The notes beneath the pieces are model-generated. The model had not been told where the DNA came from and searched no databases. It worked only from the letters and a program-made list of their open reading frames with translations. A stretch of DNA of 10,681 nt from Ramicandelaber brevisporus (Eukaryota > Kickxellomycota > Ramicandelaberales > Ramicandelaberaceae), in the NCBI GenBank assembly GCA_025201865.1, contig MU603262.1, forward strand, positions 2,144-12,824. The letters are read 5' to 3'. Position 1 is the first letter of the stretch. Each line of letters starts with the position of its first letter. A program made the position numbers and the translations under genes. Below, piece by piece: positions 1 to 8,230 of this stretch.

Positions 1-34
1 TTCTTTCGACACACACATTCTCTTAAAAACAACA

Positions 35-40
35 TTTATT
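35..40 (-). terminator. Polyadenylation signal AATAAA of the cupredoxin-like gene
   Basis: The plus strand reads TTTATT here, which is AATAAA on the minus strand. It lies 57 bases downstream of the stop codon of the gene at 97-498, a normal place for a eukaryotic poly(A) signal. The surrounding bases are T-rich on the plus strand. The hexamer is seen directly; its use is inferred. Confidence 0.55.
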
Positions 41-96
41 CAATCATTCTTTTTGTTTCTTTGGCTCATTGATTGAACTCCATCTAGTATGAACAT

Positions 97-498
97 TCAG
101 TGGATGGCAGTGCTGGGGCGACGGTCGATTGTGAGCGGAATTCCGCATCCTGGAGTAAACCACAGATACACCGGTGCAGTACCATCAGTAGTTGGCACCT
201 TGACAGTGGCAGTTTGAGACGGATTCAGCAGCACTGTAGCCGTTGAAACACCAGGATCCTGGCATGGAGTAGGACCGATCACACCTGTGAATTGGTGTCC
301 AATTTGGTTGAAGATATACACGTTGCCGCCTCCAACAACCTGGACACTGCCTGGACGGAAGGCGATGTCGTTGCTTGGGATAACGACATACGCGGCTGTC
401 TTGGTAGGTGTGGAAGACGCGGTAGCCGTTGGTTTGGCATAAGCCGCAGTGGCAGCCAGAGTCGCGAACAGCGCAGTCGAGTAGAAAAGAGTCTTCAT
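97..498 (-). CDS. Small secreted cupredoxin-like protein
   Basis: The product is 133 residues, read from the first ATG in frame (498); the open frame continues upstream to 597 without another ATG, and a G at -3 suits this start. Residues 1-21 form a signal peptide (Lys at 2, hydrophobic core, Ala-Tyr-Ala before Lys22). A short Thr/Ser/Ala stretch follows. Residues 36-125 resemble the single cupredoxin domain of many small secreted fungal proteins: F-x-P-G around 47-50, then valine-rich beta strands, a histidine (His68) in the context GHQF, a PC pair at 78-79, and a final strand ending in W-F-T-P-G-C (Cys118). His68, Cys79 and Cys118 fit one copper ligand plus a possible disulfide. The second histidine and the axial methionine expected near the C-terminus are not visible, so copper binding is doubtful. 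No GPI signal is seen. Function is unknown; it is probably extracellular or in the cell wall. Confidence 0.75.
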   Translation of the reverse strand: MKTLFYSTALFATLAATAAYAKPTATASSTPTKTAAYVVIPSNDIAFRPGSVQVVGGGNVYIFNQIGHQFTGVIGPTPCQDPGVSTATVLLNPSQTATVKVPTTDGTAPVYLWFTPGCGIPLTIDRRPSTAIH

Positions 499-824
499 TT
501 CGATAATAGAATTGTCACAATTCGATTGTAAGTTGGCTGTGGAAGAAATCGAACTTCTGCTGATGTAATCGAGCGCTGGCACCGATCCCGTTCGCACTCA
601 GTCGCGCTATAATTGTCACACGTTACACAAACCGCAATCATCCGCAGTATGGTTTCAAGGTTAGAAAAATATCAAAGTATAATGAAACGAAACGAAATGA
701 AAGACTGAAGTAATTATTGCAATGAAAAAGAATGAATGGAAAGATGAATGGAAGGATGAAGGGAGAGTTAAGGTAGGGAGAAAGGGTTGTAAAAAAAAAA
801 TATAGAAAAAGAAGAATGATTGCA
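499..824. promoter_or_regulatory. Intergenic: promoter of cupredoxin-like gene and 3' region of WDR48-like gene
   Basis: This 326-base stretch holds no gene. The left part (499 to about 640) should be the promoter and leader of the gene at 97-498. On the minus strand it contains a TATA-like CAATTATAG about 110 bases upstream of the ATG and a 15-bp inverted repeat within the leader. The right part (about 640-824) is the 3' region of the WDR48-like gene. It is almost pure purine on the plus strand and pyrimidine in the mRNA sense, with an A9 run near 790. I find no canonical AATAAA for that transcript. Confidence 0.5.
509..523. repeat. 15-bp perfect inverted repeat in the leader of the cupredoxin-like gene
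   Basis: GAATTGT-C-ACAATTC is a perfect 7-bp inverted repeat around one central base, 11 bases upstream of the ATG at 498. The ten bases AATTGTCACA recur exactly at 611-620, next to the TATA-like element. A dimeric regulator site is possible. So is chance in AT-rich sequence. Confidence 0.5.
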
Positions 825-977
825 TTACGATGATTTGACGTCATATGTAAAGATGATATCGGGACCGCCAGATCTCCAAACATGACCTTTGACTGTGGCC
901 AGCGTCGTGTCCATGTCAAGTTTCTCGCCAGAGCACCAGATCTCGATATCATCTGCTGAAAAGTACGCTGGCGCATC

Positions 978-1009
<32 letters not shown>

Positions 1010-4007
1010 CAGTCTGATCACTTGTATTTTCTGCATTTGATGACGATGACGATGATGGCGCAGCAGGCACTTGTTTCCTTGAATACATTTCATTAAGACT
1101 GTCCAGGATAAGCTTGCGAATCTTCTTGACTCTGAGCATACGCTGTGCATTGAGCCGAATACCAGCATTGGGGATGGCAGGAACAGAGGACGACTTTTCG
1201 GATGGCTGCAGTTTGAAGCTGTACTTGATGGTCTCTTTGTCAATCTGATAGCCACGAACCAAAAAGTCAGTCAGCCAGGAAGGCATTGCACGCTCAAGCA
1301 GCTGGACATTTTCAGCAAGCCGGTCGATTGTTGAATAAAAGAGAACCATGCCAGCTGATGCCTCGAACGACTCTTCAGAAATGTACACAGCGATACCTGG
1401 AGCCACTTGAAGTGGTGGGTACTGGCTGTACAAGTCATCAAACGATGGGAGAGTCTCAACAATTGGCACAATCTCAGGGAGTGGTTCCTCAGATGTGGGC
1501 TGGGTGGAAGAGGCAGTGTCGGGATGTGGCTGCGCTTGTTGCTGGTCTACAGCAGATGGGGATTGCAACGCAGTCTGAGCAGGGATGGTTGGAAGTGGAG
1601 GCGGCGGTGGCATATGTTCTGGAGTGTGCAATGACTGGGGAGATCCATCCTTTCTCCTGGTTGACATTTTGCGGAATTTGCCCATAAATCCCGACTTGGT
1701 TGTTGTTGGTGCTGGTGCTGTTGCTGCTGAGCCATCACTGTTGCCACCATTAGCTGTTGATTGAGATTTGGGCAGACCGAGATGGCCATTAGTTTGTTTA
1801 GAGTTGATAGCATGCGGATTGGAGGATCCATTTGATGCTGCCGATGGTGATGGCAATGCTGGTGCTACTGCAGCAGTGGAGTTGTCTTTGTTCCGGCCAA
1901 ATCCAATACCAAAGAATCCTCTTGATTTGCTTGGACGTGGACCGATTGGCTCGGCTGCAGTTTGGGCTGCGGTTGCTGCTGCCGCTGCGGCCAGAGCGGC
2001 AGAAGAGATTGTATTCGCAGCAGTGGATGTTGCAGATACACTTCCGGCTGTTGATACTGCAGTCATTGGAGTTGCAGTGCCTGATGCCACAGTTGTACCT
2101 GGCTGTGATTGGATAGCCAGCGGCAAGAACCGAGATGGCGGAAGACCTTCGGGACCAAGTGCCAATCTTGCTCTGACATATATCTCAAACAACCAGCGTA
2201 ACACACAGCTGCCAATTACAAAGCGAGGCTCATCGCTTGATTTCAATATAGCCAGTGTATTGGGATCGTCAGGATCAAGGACACTGTCGTGATAGGCAAT
2301 CGTTTCAAACGATCGTCCTTCGGTCAGATGAACAGTGATTGAGCCAATGCGAGTATCAACACTGCACCAATTGGGAACAGTTTCACGAGTATTAAGCTTT
2401 GAGACAACCTCGTCAATTGATACAACTCCATAGTCTTTGATTTTACTTCCAGTTAGTAAATCCCACGCACAAACTCTGCAGGATGTATCGATGGCTACAA
2501 CGTGTCGTTTATTGTTCAATACCACGTGTTGAGTTAGTCCATGTCTGCCCACAAATTCTAGAGCCGGTCGGCTGTTTAATGGAACAACATCGTCCGCAGC
2601 CTCATCGTCGGAAGCATCAACATCAATAATAATTTCATCGTCTGGGACTGAGTTTAATATCGATGCTCTTGGAATATTCTTCTCATCGCGTGTTGATAGA
2701 TTGATATCGTTCCAGCCGCGAATAGTGGACGAGTTAGTTGCGGTAAACACATACTGTTCATCTGCCGCTGCAATTGCCATAACTCCACTATTTTCACGTG
2801 CCAATGCAACACACATTGTGTCTGGATCGCCAACCTCTCCGCTCAGTGCAGATGCATCAACGTCAGTAGCCACTCCAGTGTATGCAACCTTGGCAACCAA
2901 TCCATCCTTGCCAGAAGAATAGAACCTTCTCAGCATTGAATCGTCTGAATGAATAGTCCATACTGAGTCACTGTGTAGTGCAAAGGTAGTTAAGCATCTG
3001 CGCTGTCCAATCGACCACAGTTTGACCGTTGCATCTGATGATCCACTCAGCAAGTGATATCCGTCGGAACTCAATACAAGCGAGCGAACATTATCAGTGT
3101 GACCCGCCAGCTTTGCAATTGGATCAACACCAGCTCTGCGATCATACAGGTTGATAACGCGATCAGGCGTACCGCTTGCAATCAGATTTGCAGATGGAGT
3201 GGTTGCCAATGAATAAATGGAGGCTGTGGATGACGTTTCAGGGATGGTCAGCAGCGGTTCGTAGCGCTGTTCAACCGTGCAGTAGCTGTGTAAAGTGCCG
3301 CTTGCACGCTTACTGCTGTTGCGAGTGCTGGTTGATTGTGTCGTTGTAGTTGTTACTGATGATGATGATGCTAAAGAAGCTCGCTCGAGATCCCATAGCT
3401 TAATTTTCCGATCACAGCTGCCACTGACCAAGGTGTTAGCCTCCGATGCATATCCAAGCACCTTGACAAAGTCTGAATGGGATCCAATGGTTACAAATCC
3501 ACCATTGTCGTCATTGTCGTTGTCATTATCCGCACCAAAATCAGTACCATCGACTAATGCAGTCTCGTGATGTACGGCGGTGGGCGGTCTCCACAGCTTG
3601 ACGGTGCGATCAGATGATGCAGAAGCCACAAATCGACGTCCGTTTACAGGACACAATGCAATTGAATTGATCCAGTCCACGTGGTGTTGCGATGCGGCAA
3701 TCCATGATGTCTGCCTCTTGTTGCCGCCATTGTCATTGTCATGGTCATTGTTATTGCCAGTGTCTCCATCTCCACCATCGTTATCGTTGCTGTTGTTGTT
3801 GTTGCTGCTGCTGTTGCTGCTGTTATCGAGGGATGCTCTCCAAGCGATGACCGATCCGTCGCGACCAGCCGAGTAAAGGACTTTAGCTTCTCGATCGACA
3901 CACAGTGACGTTACACCGAGCAGATGACCAGTTGTAGCAGAGCTTTCATACGGAATAACGTACGAGACTGTACGCTGTGGTTCACGCCGAGCTGGTCCGC
4001 TGGTCAT
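825..4007 (-). CDS. WDR48: WDR48/Duf1/Bun107-like WD40 protein, deubiquitinase cofactor
   Basis: The product is 1060 residues and intronless. The start at 4007 is the first in-frame ATG, although its context is weak (T at -3), and the N-terminus (VSYVI at 14-18) matches the beginning of WDR48. WD40 strands end at about 45-57, 128-140, 195-207, 278-291, 321-333, 364-376, 421-432 and 504-517, with typical SGSxDxxxKLW signatures. Asn/Asp-rich inserts interrupt loops at 61-98 and 156-170. Residues 631-858 are a low-complexity linker with poly-Ala, a proline run (800-804) and two similar basic motifs. Residues 859-1060 are the conserved C-terminal WDR48 region (DUF3337 with ubiquitin-like folds), broken by Ser6 and Ala9 runs. 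In the family this protein activates USP1/USP12/USP46, and the fungal forms pair with Ubp9-type deubiquitinases. At 1060 residues it is longer than human WDR48 (677), mainly because of the linker. Family assignment is firm; the partner is inferred. Confidence 0.9.
985..1011. repeat. (GCA)9 trinucleotide microsatellite inside the WDR48-like gene
   Basis: Nine perfect GCA units encode, on the minus strand, the nine-alanine run at residues 1000-1008. It sits in a loop of the C-terminal domain after a serine run. It is probably length-polymorphic. Confidence 0.9.
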
Positions 4008-4130
4008 CAAACAAACTAAAGGGAAATAACAGTTCTTGTGGTTGCAACGTTGTGGAAGGAACAGCTGCCAACTCGTACACAGTGTGAGAAAAAAAAAACA
4101 CAAGCTCAATAGACGGATAGACAGACACAC

Positions 4131-4156
4131 AGAGAGAGAGAATGAATGAATGAATG
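4131..4156. repeat. (AG)5(AATG)4 microsatellite
   Basis: Five AG units run directly into four AATG units. The purine-rich bias of the plus strand continues to about 4200. The tract lies 124 bases or more upstream of the WDR48-like ATG, so it is probably in its leader or promoter, where it is pyrimidine-rich in the sense direction. Confidence 0.85.
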
Positions 4157-4610
4157 GAAGTGAAAGGGAGTGAAGGTGAGAGGGAAAGAGATAGAGATGC
4201 CAAAGAGACCAACGAAATCATCCGATACACGCGACAGAGAGGAAGAAAAAAAAGTTGCCAAGCCAGTGGGGGAAGGTGCCAGGGTCACACAACGTATTTG
4301 GCAGAGTCTCCAACCATTTTCCAACGAGTGCGAAGCGCATCAGAGTGTATTAATAAACTCTACAATGAGCCAAGCCACCAAACTTAATCATTCGTTTTAA
4401 TTAGCAACACAAAACTGGCTTGGCATTCATCGGTGCACAGTCTTTAATGTAAGAGCTTAATGTCTTTAATCAGTGGTTAAAAAAAATCAAAAGAGAGAAG
4501 AATTATGATTAAAGGCAATAAATTGTTAATGAAAAAGAGTAAAAAAGGAAAGAGAGAAAGAAGGGAGAGAGTGTGTGTGAGTGAGTGAGAAGCGAAGTGA
4601 AATGAAAGTA

Positions 4611-4640
4611 AAGTAATTGAAAGTAATTGAAAGTAATTGA
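4611..4640. repeat. Three exact tandem copies of a 10-bp unit
   Basis: The unit AAGTAATTGA is repeated three times without change, 50 bases past the stop of the HECT ligase, so it is probably in its 3' UTR. On the mRNA strand it reads TCAATTACTT. The flanks are GTGA and GAAA-rich simple sequence. Confidence 0.9.
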
Positions 4641-4689
4641 AAGATGTGGGCAAGCTTGATTGAGAAAGCGGAATGGAGCAAGTGCGCTA

Positions 4690-7062
4690 CTATTCGTTTC
4701 CAAAACCAACACCACCGTATTCGATAGCAATGGACAGTTTCATTTCTAGAGTCTGGTAATCAGGATAGGCTGGAAGAGAGAGACGATTAAAGCAAGAGTG
4801 GGATTGAGGTAACTGATCAACAGAGCCTGCACGTTCAACTGTAAAATGTCTAGGACCATCACTGCCTTGCAAGTCCTTGAAACCATTGATAGGAACACGA
4901 CATGTACCAGTGACAAACTGAAGGAGTCTGTTTCTCTTTTCATTGTCCCAAGTTCTAACACATTTCCAGAACCACTGGATGACCATGTCTGATTCAGTGT
5001 AGCCTCTGTAGTCAGTGTGCTTCTTCCAGTCGGCAACATCAATTTCATTCAATCCTCCAATCAGCAGCTCCAATTCGCGCTCATCAAACACAATAATGCT
5101 TTCGTGAGGAATTAATTCATGGAAACCCTGGGAGAAGGCTGCAAATTGATCCTTTACTCTGCCACGAACTCTGTATTCCGTAATCAACTCGACATACTCC
5201 TTCTTGTTTGCATCCGTAACTGGAATATCTCTGCCATTTGGCTTCAAATCAATTGTGATCTTCTCACCAAAGCGATCCTCTTCTAAGCAGAAATACTGTT
5301 CCAAATACAAATCATCAATCTCATTGTTCAATAGCCACTCCAAGTTTCGATGAATATCCGCATCAATAGTCTCCATGTCAGCCAGTGAGATCTTCTTATC
5401 CAAAATCATCTTATAGAATGAAGTTACGCAAGATGCATCCATAAATCTGCGGTGGAAAATAGCCAGTCCCATAACTCGGCCAATAAACTTGAAATAGTTC
5501 AAGTGCTCTGGATTAATACCAGAGGCTGGATTGATCTGCATAGTGTACGTGTCAGCTGCGCTGTATTCAAACAGTCCATAGAACGGATTGAATATCTCCT
5601 TTGACAACAAAAAGAAGAATTCACGGGAAACTCCTCCATAATCCAATCCATCTTCTCCATCGAACTTAATCATCAGCTTCTTCTTCAACTCCACTGCTGG
5701 CAATCTCATAATCTCGCTGTACGAATCCTCAAAGATATTGTCACGGCGGATCTTAATGTGGACCTGCTGATTCGTCTGCGGTCTCATTGCTGGCTGAGCT
5801 CGGAAGTAAATCAGCTTGCGTCGGAAATCTCGCTTATACTGAGGAACACTCTGGTCGAGACTGCTTGGCAAACGTGGATCATCCCACGATGTAGTCTTGG
5901 TGTGGTGATCTACATAATACACACGTCCCTGCGCTGTAAGTCTCATCTCCCATCCAGATGGCAGTGGTCCCAGCTGTGATGCATTCGGAACTCCCATGCG
6001 CAGCGCTGCAGCCTGGACAGCAGCAGCCGCCGCAGTAGAAGTTGTGGTGCTGGCGGCTGGAGTTGAGGGTGGGATGCGAGGATCAGTCCAAGCAGTAGTG
6101 TGGGTATTGTGATCAACATAATATGGACGTCCTTCATTGGTATAGCGTATCTCCCAGCCACGGGGCAGTGGGGCAGCGCTGGCTGGCGGAGGAGTGCCGC
6201 CTGGGGCTGGCGTGCCGGTTGCGCCTGGATACGGAGAATCCTCAGGCAAAGTGCGGTTCAAATGGCTCTGTCTCTCGCGCTCCAGCTCAGTTTGACGGCG
6301 CTGTAGAGTTTGCTGCTGGACAACTGGACGATTCCAAGTGGTGGTACGAGTTGTGTGATCAACATAGTAGGTGCGACCCAACTGGTCACGTCTGCTTTCC
6401 CAGCCAGCTGGCAGCGGCGCAGGTCCTTCTTCGCCAGTCGGGGCAGGCGATGCTGCTGCTGCTGCCGCTTCAGCACTAGTGGATGTAGTGGATGCAGCTG
6501 GATTGCGTCGAGTTGTGCCAGACTGAGAAGCCGAGCCATTGCCTGCTGATATCGACCCGGCAGCACTGCCATTCGAAGCCGTCTGAGCTGCATTCGATGC
6601 CGCCAAGGATGGATTTGCGCGCGTTGTTGCCAAGTTGACCACCAGTCTGCCTTGGATGCTGTAGTTCACGTTGGCGTTGCGCAGATTCTCCGTAACAACC
6701 TGGGTAGTGGCCTGGCTCAAGTCAATCTTCTGAGCCACTGGGATATTGACTACACCGAGGAAGCCTTGGCTGCTGTTGCGCTTAAACTTGCGCTGGTCGA
6801 ATATCTGCACGGTAAGAATGGACTGAGGCGTAACATTGACCGTGAACGACTCGTTCCAGTATGGCGTCAGCGTTCGGCTGCACACTGAAGTGGTCTGCAT
6901 TTGCTCGCCATCGACAGTGAGAATGGCAAACGGGTCTGGCGAGCGGAAGATCTCACGTCTGGTGAGGTTGTCTGCTGCAACGATCGTCACTCGCAGGGGC
7001 ACGGTCTGCTGTGCACCGGCTGCACCAGTAGCAGCGGTGGTGGCAGAGGTGGTTGACGACAT
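4690..7062 (-). CDS. RSP5: RSP5/Pub1/NEDD4-family HECT E3 ubiquitin ligase
   Basis: The product is 790 residues (budding yeast Rsp5 has 809, fission yeast Pub1 767), intronless, from the first ATG in frame, with a good context (A at -3). A C2 domain (about 22-145) binds membrane phospholipid. Three WW domains at 217-246, 298-328 and 367-397 carry both tryptophan/aromatic signatures (GWExR...YYVDH...TTxW) and should bind PPxY motifs of substrates and adaptors. A charged helical stretch (249-269) separates WW1 and WW2. The HECT domain spans about 435-790. Its catalytic cysteine is Cys757 (codon 4792-4794) in HSCFNR, 33 residues before the end, and the protein ends in an acidic GFGNE like the family's GFGxE. 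In the family this enzyme builds K63-linked ubiquitin chains on plasma-membrane transporters, driving endocytosis and vacuolar sorting, and has nuclear roles. All key residues look intact, so it should be active. Confidence 0.97.
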   Translation of the reverse strand: MSSTTSATTAATGAAGAQQTVPLRVTIVAADNLTRREIFRSPDPFAILTVDGEQMQTTSVCSRTLTPYWNESFTVNVTPQSILTVQIFDQRKFKRNSSQGFLGVVNIPVAQKIDLSQATTQVVTENLRNANVNYSIQGRLVVNLATTRANPSLAASNAAQTASNGSAAGSISAGNGSASQSGTTRRNPAASTTSTSAEAAAAAASPAPTGEEGPAPLPAGWESRRDQLGRTYYVDHTTRTTTWNRPVVQQQTLQRRQTELERERQSHLNRTLPEDSPYPGATGTPAPGGTPPPASAAPLPRGWEIRYTNEGRPYYVDHNTHTTAWTDPRIPPSTPAASTTTSTAAAAAVQAAALRMGVPNASQLGPLPSGWEMRLTAQGRVYYVDHHTKTTSWDDPRLPSSLDQSVPQYKRDFRRKLIYFRAQPAMRPQTNQQVHIKIRRDNIFEDSYSEIMRLPAVELKKKLMIKFDGEDGLDYGGVSREFFFLLSKEIFNPFYGLFEYSAADTYTMQINPASGINPEHLNYFKFIGRVMGLAIFHRRFMDASCVTSFYKMILDKKISLADMETIDADIHRNLEWLLNNEIDDLYLEQYFCLEEDRFGEKITIDLKPNGRDIPVTDANKKEYVELITEYRVRGRVKDQFAAFSQGFHELIPHESIIVFDERELELLIGGLNEIDVADWKKHTDYRGYTESDMVIQWFWKCVRTWDNEKRNRLLQFVTGTCRVPINGFKDLQGSDGPRHFTVERAGSVDQLPQSHSCFNRLSLPAYPDYQTLEMKLSIAIEYGGVGFGNE

Positions 7063-7546
7063 TCTGGGAGGAGAGGGAGCGGGACGGCGAGTGTTGTGAA
7101 AGGAATAGAAGATATGACGAGGTTGAAGACGGCGGAGAGTTATGTAAGCCTCTGGTTGCTGAGTTGGAAGGGTTTCACTGGATGGATGGATGGATGCACC
7201 TTCGATAAGCACAAGCGGCCTCCGTACTGATCGCCTTGGTGTGGAACAACTAGCTTCAAGGCTGTCGCCAAAAGTTAAGATGTGCAGTGTAAGGCTAGGG
7301 GAGCAGGGAAGGGTGAGGGGGCAGGCAACAGTCGAAGGGTGCCAGCGAAAGAAGAGTGCTTTTTTGGTTGCGCGAGATTGGAAGCAGATGCCAAGCCGTT
7401 CTGGAGAGAAGCACGCGCGACTCTCTCGTACTTTGCTGCAAAGTACAAAAATAATATCTAAATGCACATTGACAGAGACAGTGTGTATTCACAGCACAGT
7501 TGGCTTTGGAAAGCGGGCTTAGGTTGGTTTAGGGTGTGTGATTAGC
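7063..7546. promoter_or_regulatory. Intergenic: RSP5 promoter/leader and APS3 3' region
   Basis: This 484-base stretch shows no gene; the frame open upstream of the RSP5 ATG contains no other ATG. It should hold the RSP5 leader and promoter (7063 to about 7450) and the short 3' region of APS3. Visible items are a GGAT repeat at 7181-7194, a 19-bp inverted repeat at 7428-7446, and TTAGG-like motifs at 7519-7533. One of the latter reads ACCCTAA on the minus strand, resembling a Tbf1 site. No AATAAA is seen for APS3. Confidence 0.45.
7428..7446. repeat. 19-bp perfect inverted repeat (8-bp arms, 3-base loop)
   Basis: GTACTTTG and CAAAGTAC flank CTG. The element lies 366 bases upstream of the RSP5 ATG and about 100 bases past the APS3 stop. 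It could be a dimeric protein-binding site or a small hairpin in either transcript. Confidence 0.6.
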
Positions 7547-8152
7547 TCAAGTTAGGGGATGTATCCGGCTCAGGTTAGTCTCGATGACCATGCCGCCTGA
7601 CACAATCTGCGCGAGGACCATTGCAACCTTGTCTGGATTGTACGCAATGTCGAGCTCGCAAACATTTGGGAAGCAGTCCTCCAGCGCCATGACAAACACC
7701 CGAATGATATCCAGGATGCCAAGAAGTGACTCGGACTGGTTAGCTAATACGACAAAGTACAGTGACGCAAATCGTTGGTAGATTATCCTGTACGCGTCAT
7801 CTGGGTCATTGTCAGCATTCAGCAGCAAGCTCATTCCCGGAGAGACTTGCTCGTTTGATGATGATGATGATGAATATAAAGACGATGAAGATGGAATGGA
7901 TGCTGAGGTGCGCTGAACTGACTGCAGCAAGTCAATGTATGTACCAGGTTGTGTCGCTACTCGGGACAGGCGAGAGTCGCTCGAGGGTGGTTGTGGAGTC
8001 GCAAAGTTGCACGTCTTTGTGTCTTCGCGGGACGAGAGCTGCTCGTATACAATGCGCTGGATATCTTGCTGGCACGCCGCGCTCACAAACTCGTAGAACT
8101 TGGCAAAGCGGGTCAGCCCAGACGTGTTCACGATGAGCACACCAAGGATCAT
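7547..8152 (-). CDS. APS3: AP-3 adaptor complex sigma subunit
   Basis: The product is 201 residues. The start at 8152 (A at -3) gives MILGVLIVNTSG, the standard first strand of a sigma adaptin. The frame is open further upstream, but that part lies inside the divergent AAA gene and resembles nothing. The longin-type fold is clear: RFAKFY (15-20), YQRFASLYFVV (125-135), ESLLGILDIIRVFV (141-154), FPNVCELDI (161-169), and GGMVIETN (186-193). CNF near 48-50 and the spacing favour AP-3 over AP-1 or AP-2 sigma. Residues 51-120 contain a Ser-rich insertion about 58 residues longer than the human loop; budding yeast Aps3 also has extra residues there. The protein stops soon after the last core helix, without the roughly 40-residue tail of human and yeast proteins. 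AP-3 carries cargo from Golgi/endosome to the vacuole, bypassing the late endosome. Confidence 0.93.
   Translation of the reverse strand: MILGVLIVNTSGLTRFAKFYEFVSAACQQDIQRIVYEQLSSREDTKTCNFATPQPPSSDSRLSRVATQPGTYIDLLQSVQRTSASIPSSSSLYSSSSSSNEQVSPGMSLLLNADNDPDDAYRIIYQRFASLYFVVLANQSESLLGILDIIRVFVMALEDCFPNVCELDIAYNPDKVAMVLAQIVSGGMVIETNLSRIHPLT
7857..7871. repeat. (GAT)5 trinucleotide run in APS3
   Basis: Five GAT units read as serine codons on the minus strand. They encode most of the Ser run at residues 94-99 in the surface-loop insertion of the sigma subunit. A likely site of length change. Confidence 0.8.
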
Positions 8153-8230
8153 CTTGTGGCAATAGTAAGAAACAACAAAAAACAACAATAAAACAAAAAG
8201 AAATACCAGGCTGTCAAAGCAGATCAGTTG
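8153..8230. promoter_or_regulatory. 78-bp shared divergent promoter region between APS3 and the AAA gene
   Basis: Only 78 bases separate the ATG of APS3 (minus strand) from the first ATG of the AAA gene (plus strand). The middle is A- and C-rich on the plus strand (repeated AAC/AAA) with no C/G-rich box and no clear TATA for either gene except AT-rich sequence. Both core promoters and both leaders must fit here or reach into the opposite coding sequence. Confidence 0.6.

Larger units (their letters stand above)
4008..4689. promoter_or_regulatory. Intergenic: WDR48-like promoter/leader and RSP5 3' region
   Basis: This 682-base stretch has no convincing gene; short frames here are repeat-derived. 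Positions 4008 to about 4300 should be the WDR48-like promoter and leader. On the mRNA-sense strand it is strongly pyrimidine-rich, with a T/C run ending in TTTCCCTTTAG at 4014-4024 that would also serve as a 3' splice site if a leader intron exists. The right part is the 3' region of the HECT ligase. No AATAAA is seen on the minus strand; ATTAAA variants occur at 4443-4448 and 4465-4470, about 220-250 bases past the stop. Simple repeats lie at 4131-4156 and 4611-4640. Confidence 0.45.

Noticed and set aside
638-1255. A 205-codon minus-strand frame with a long leucine run
   Set aside because: The leucines come from the (GCA)9 repeat read in another frame of the WDR48-like gene; the rest has no family resemblance.
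1768-2292. A 174-codon plus-strand frame opposite the WDR48-like linker
   Set aside because: It is the mirror of the Ala/Ser/Thr-rich linker and shows no domain.
825-4007. PPxY motif in the WDR48-like protein that would make it a substrate of the neighbouring WW-HECT ligase
   Set aside because: I looked for PPxY and LPxY and found only QYPPL and proline runs, neither of which fits.
4008-4130. An N-terminal extension of the WDR48-like protein with a hydrophobic, signal-like stretch
   Set aside because: It would begin with GTG and contains no ATG. The hydrophobic look comes from the pyrimidine-rich leader, and WDR48 proteins are not secreted.
4611-4640. Short regular repeats as a CRISPR-like array
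   Set aside because: The units are directly adjacent with no spacers, and the setting is eukaryotic.
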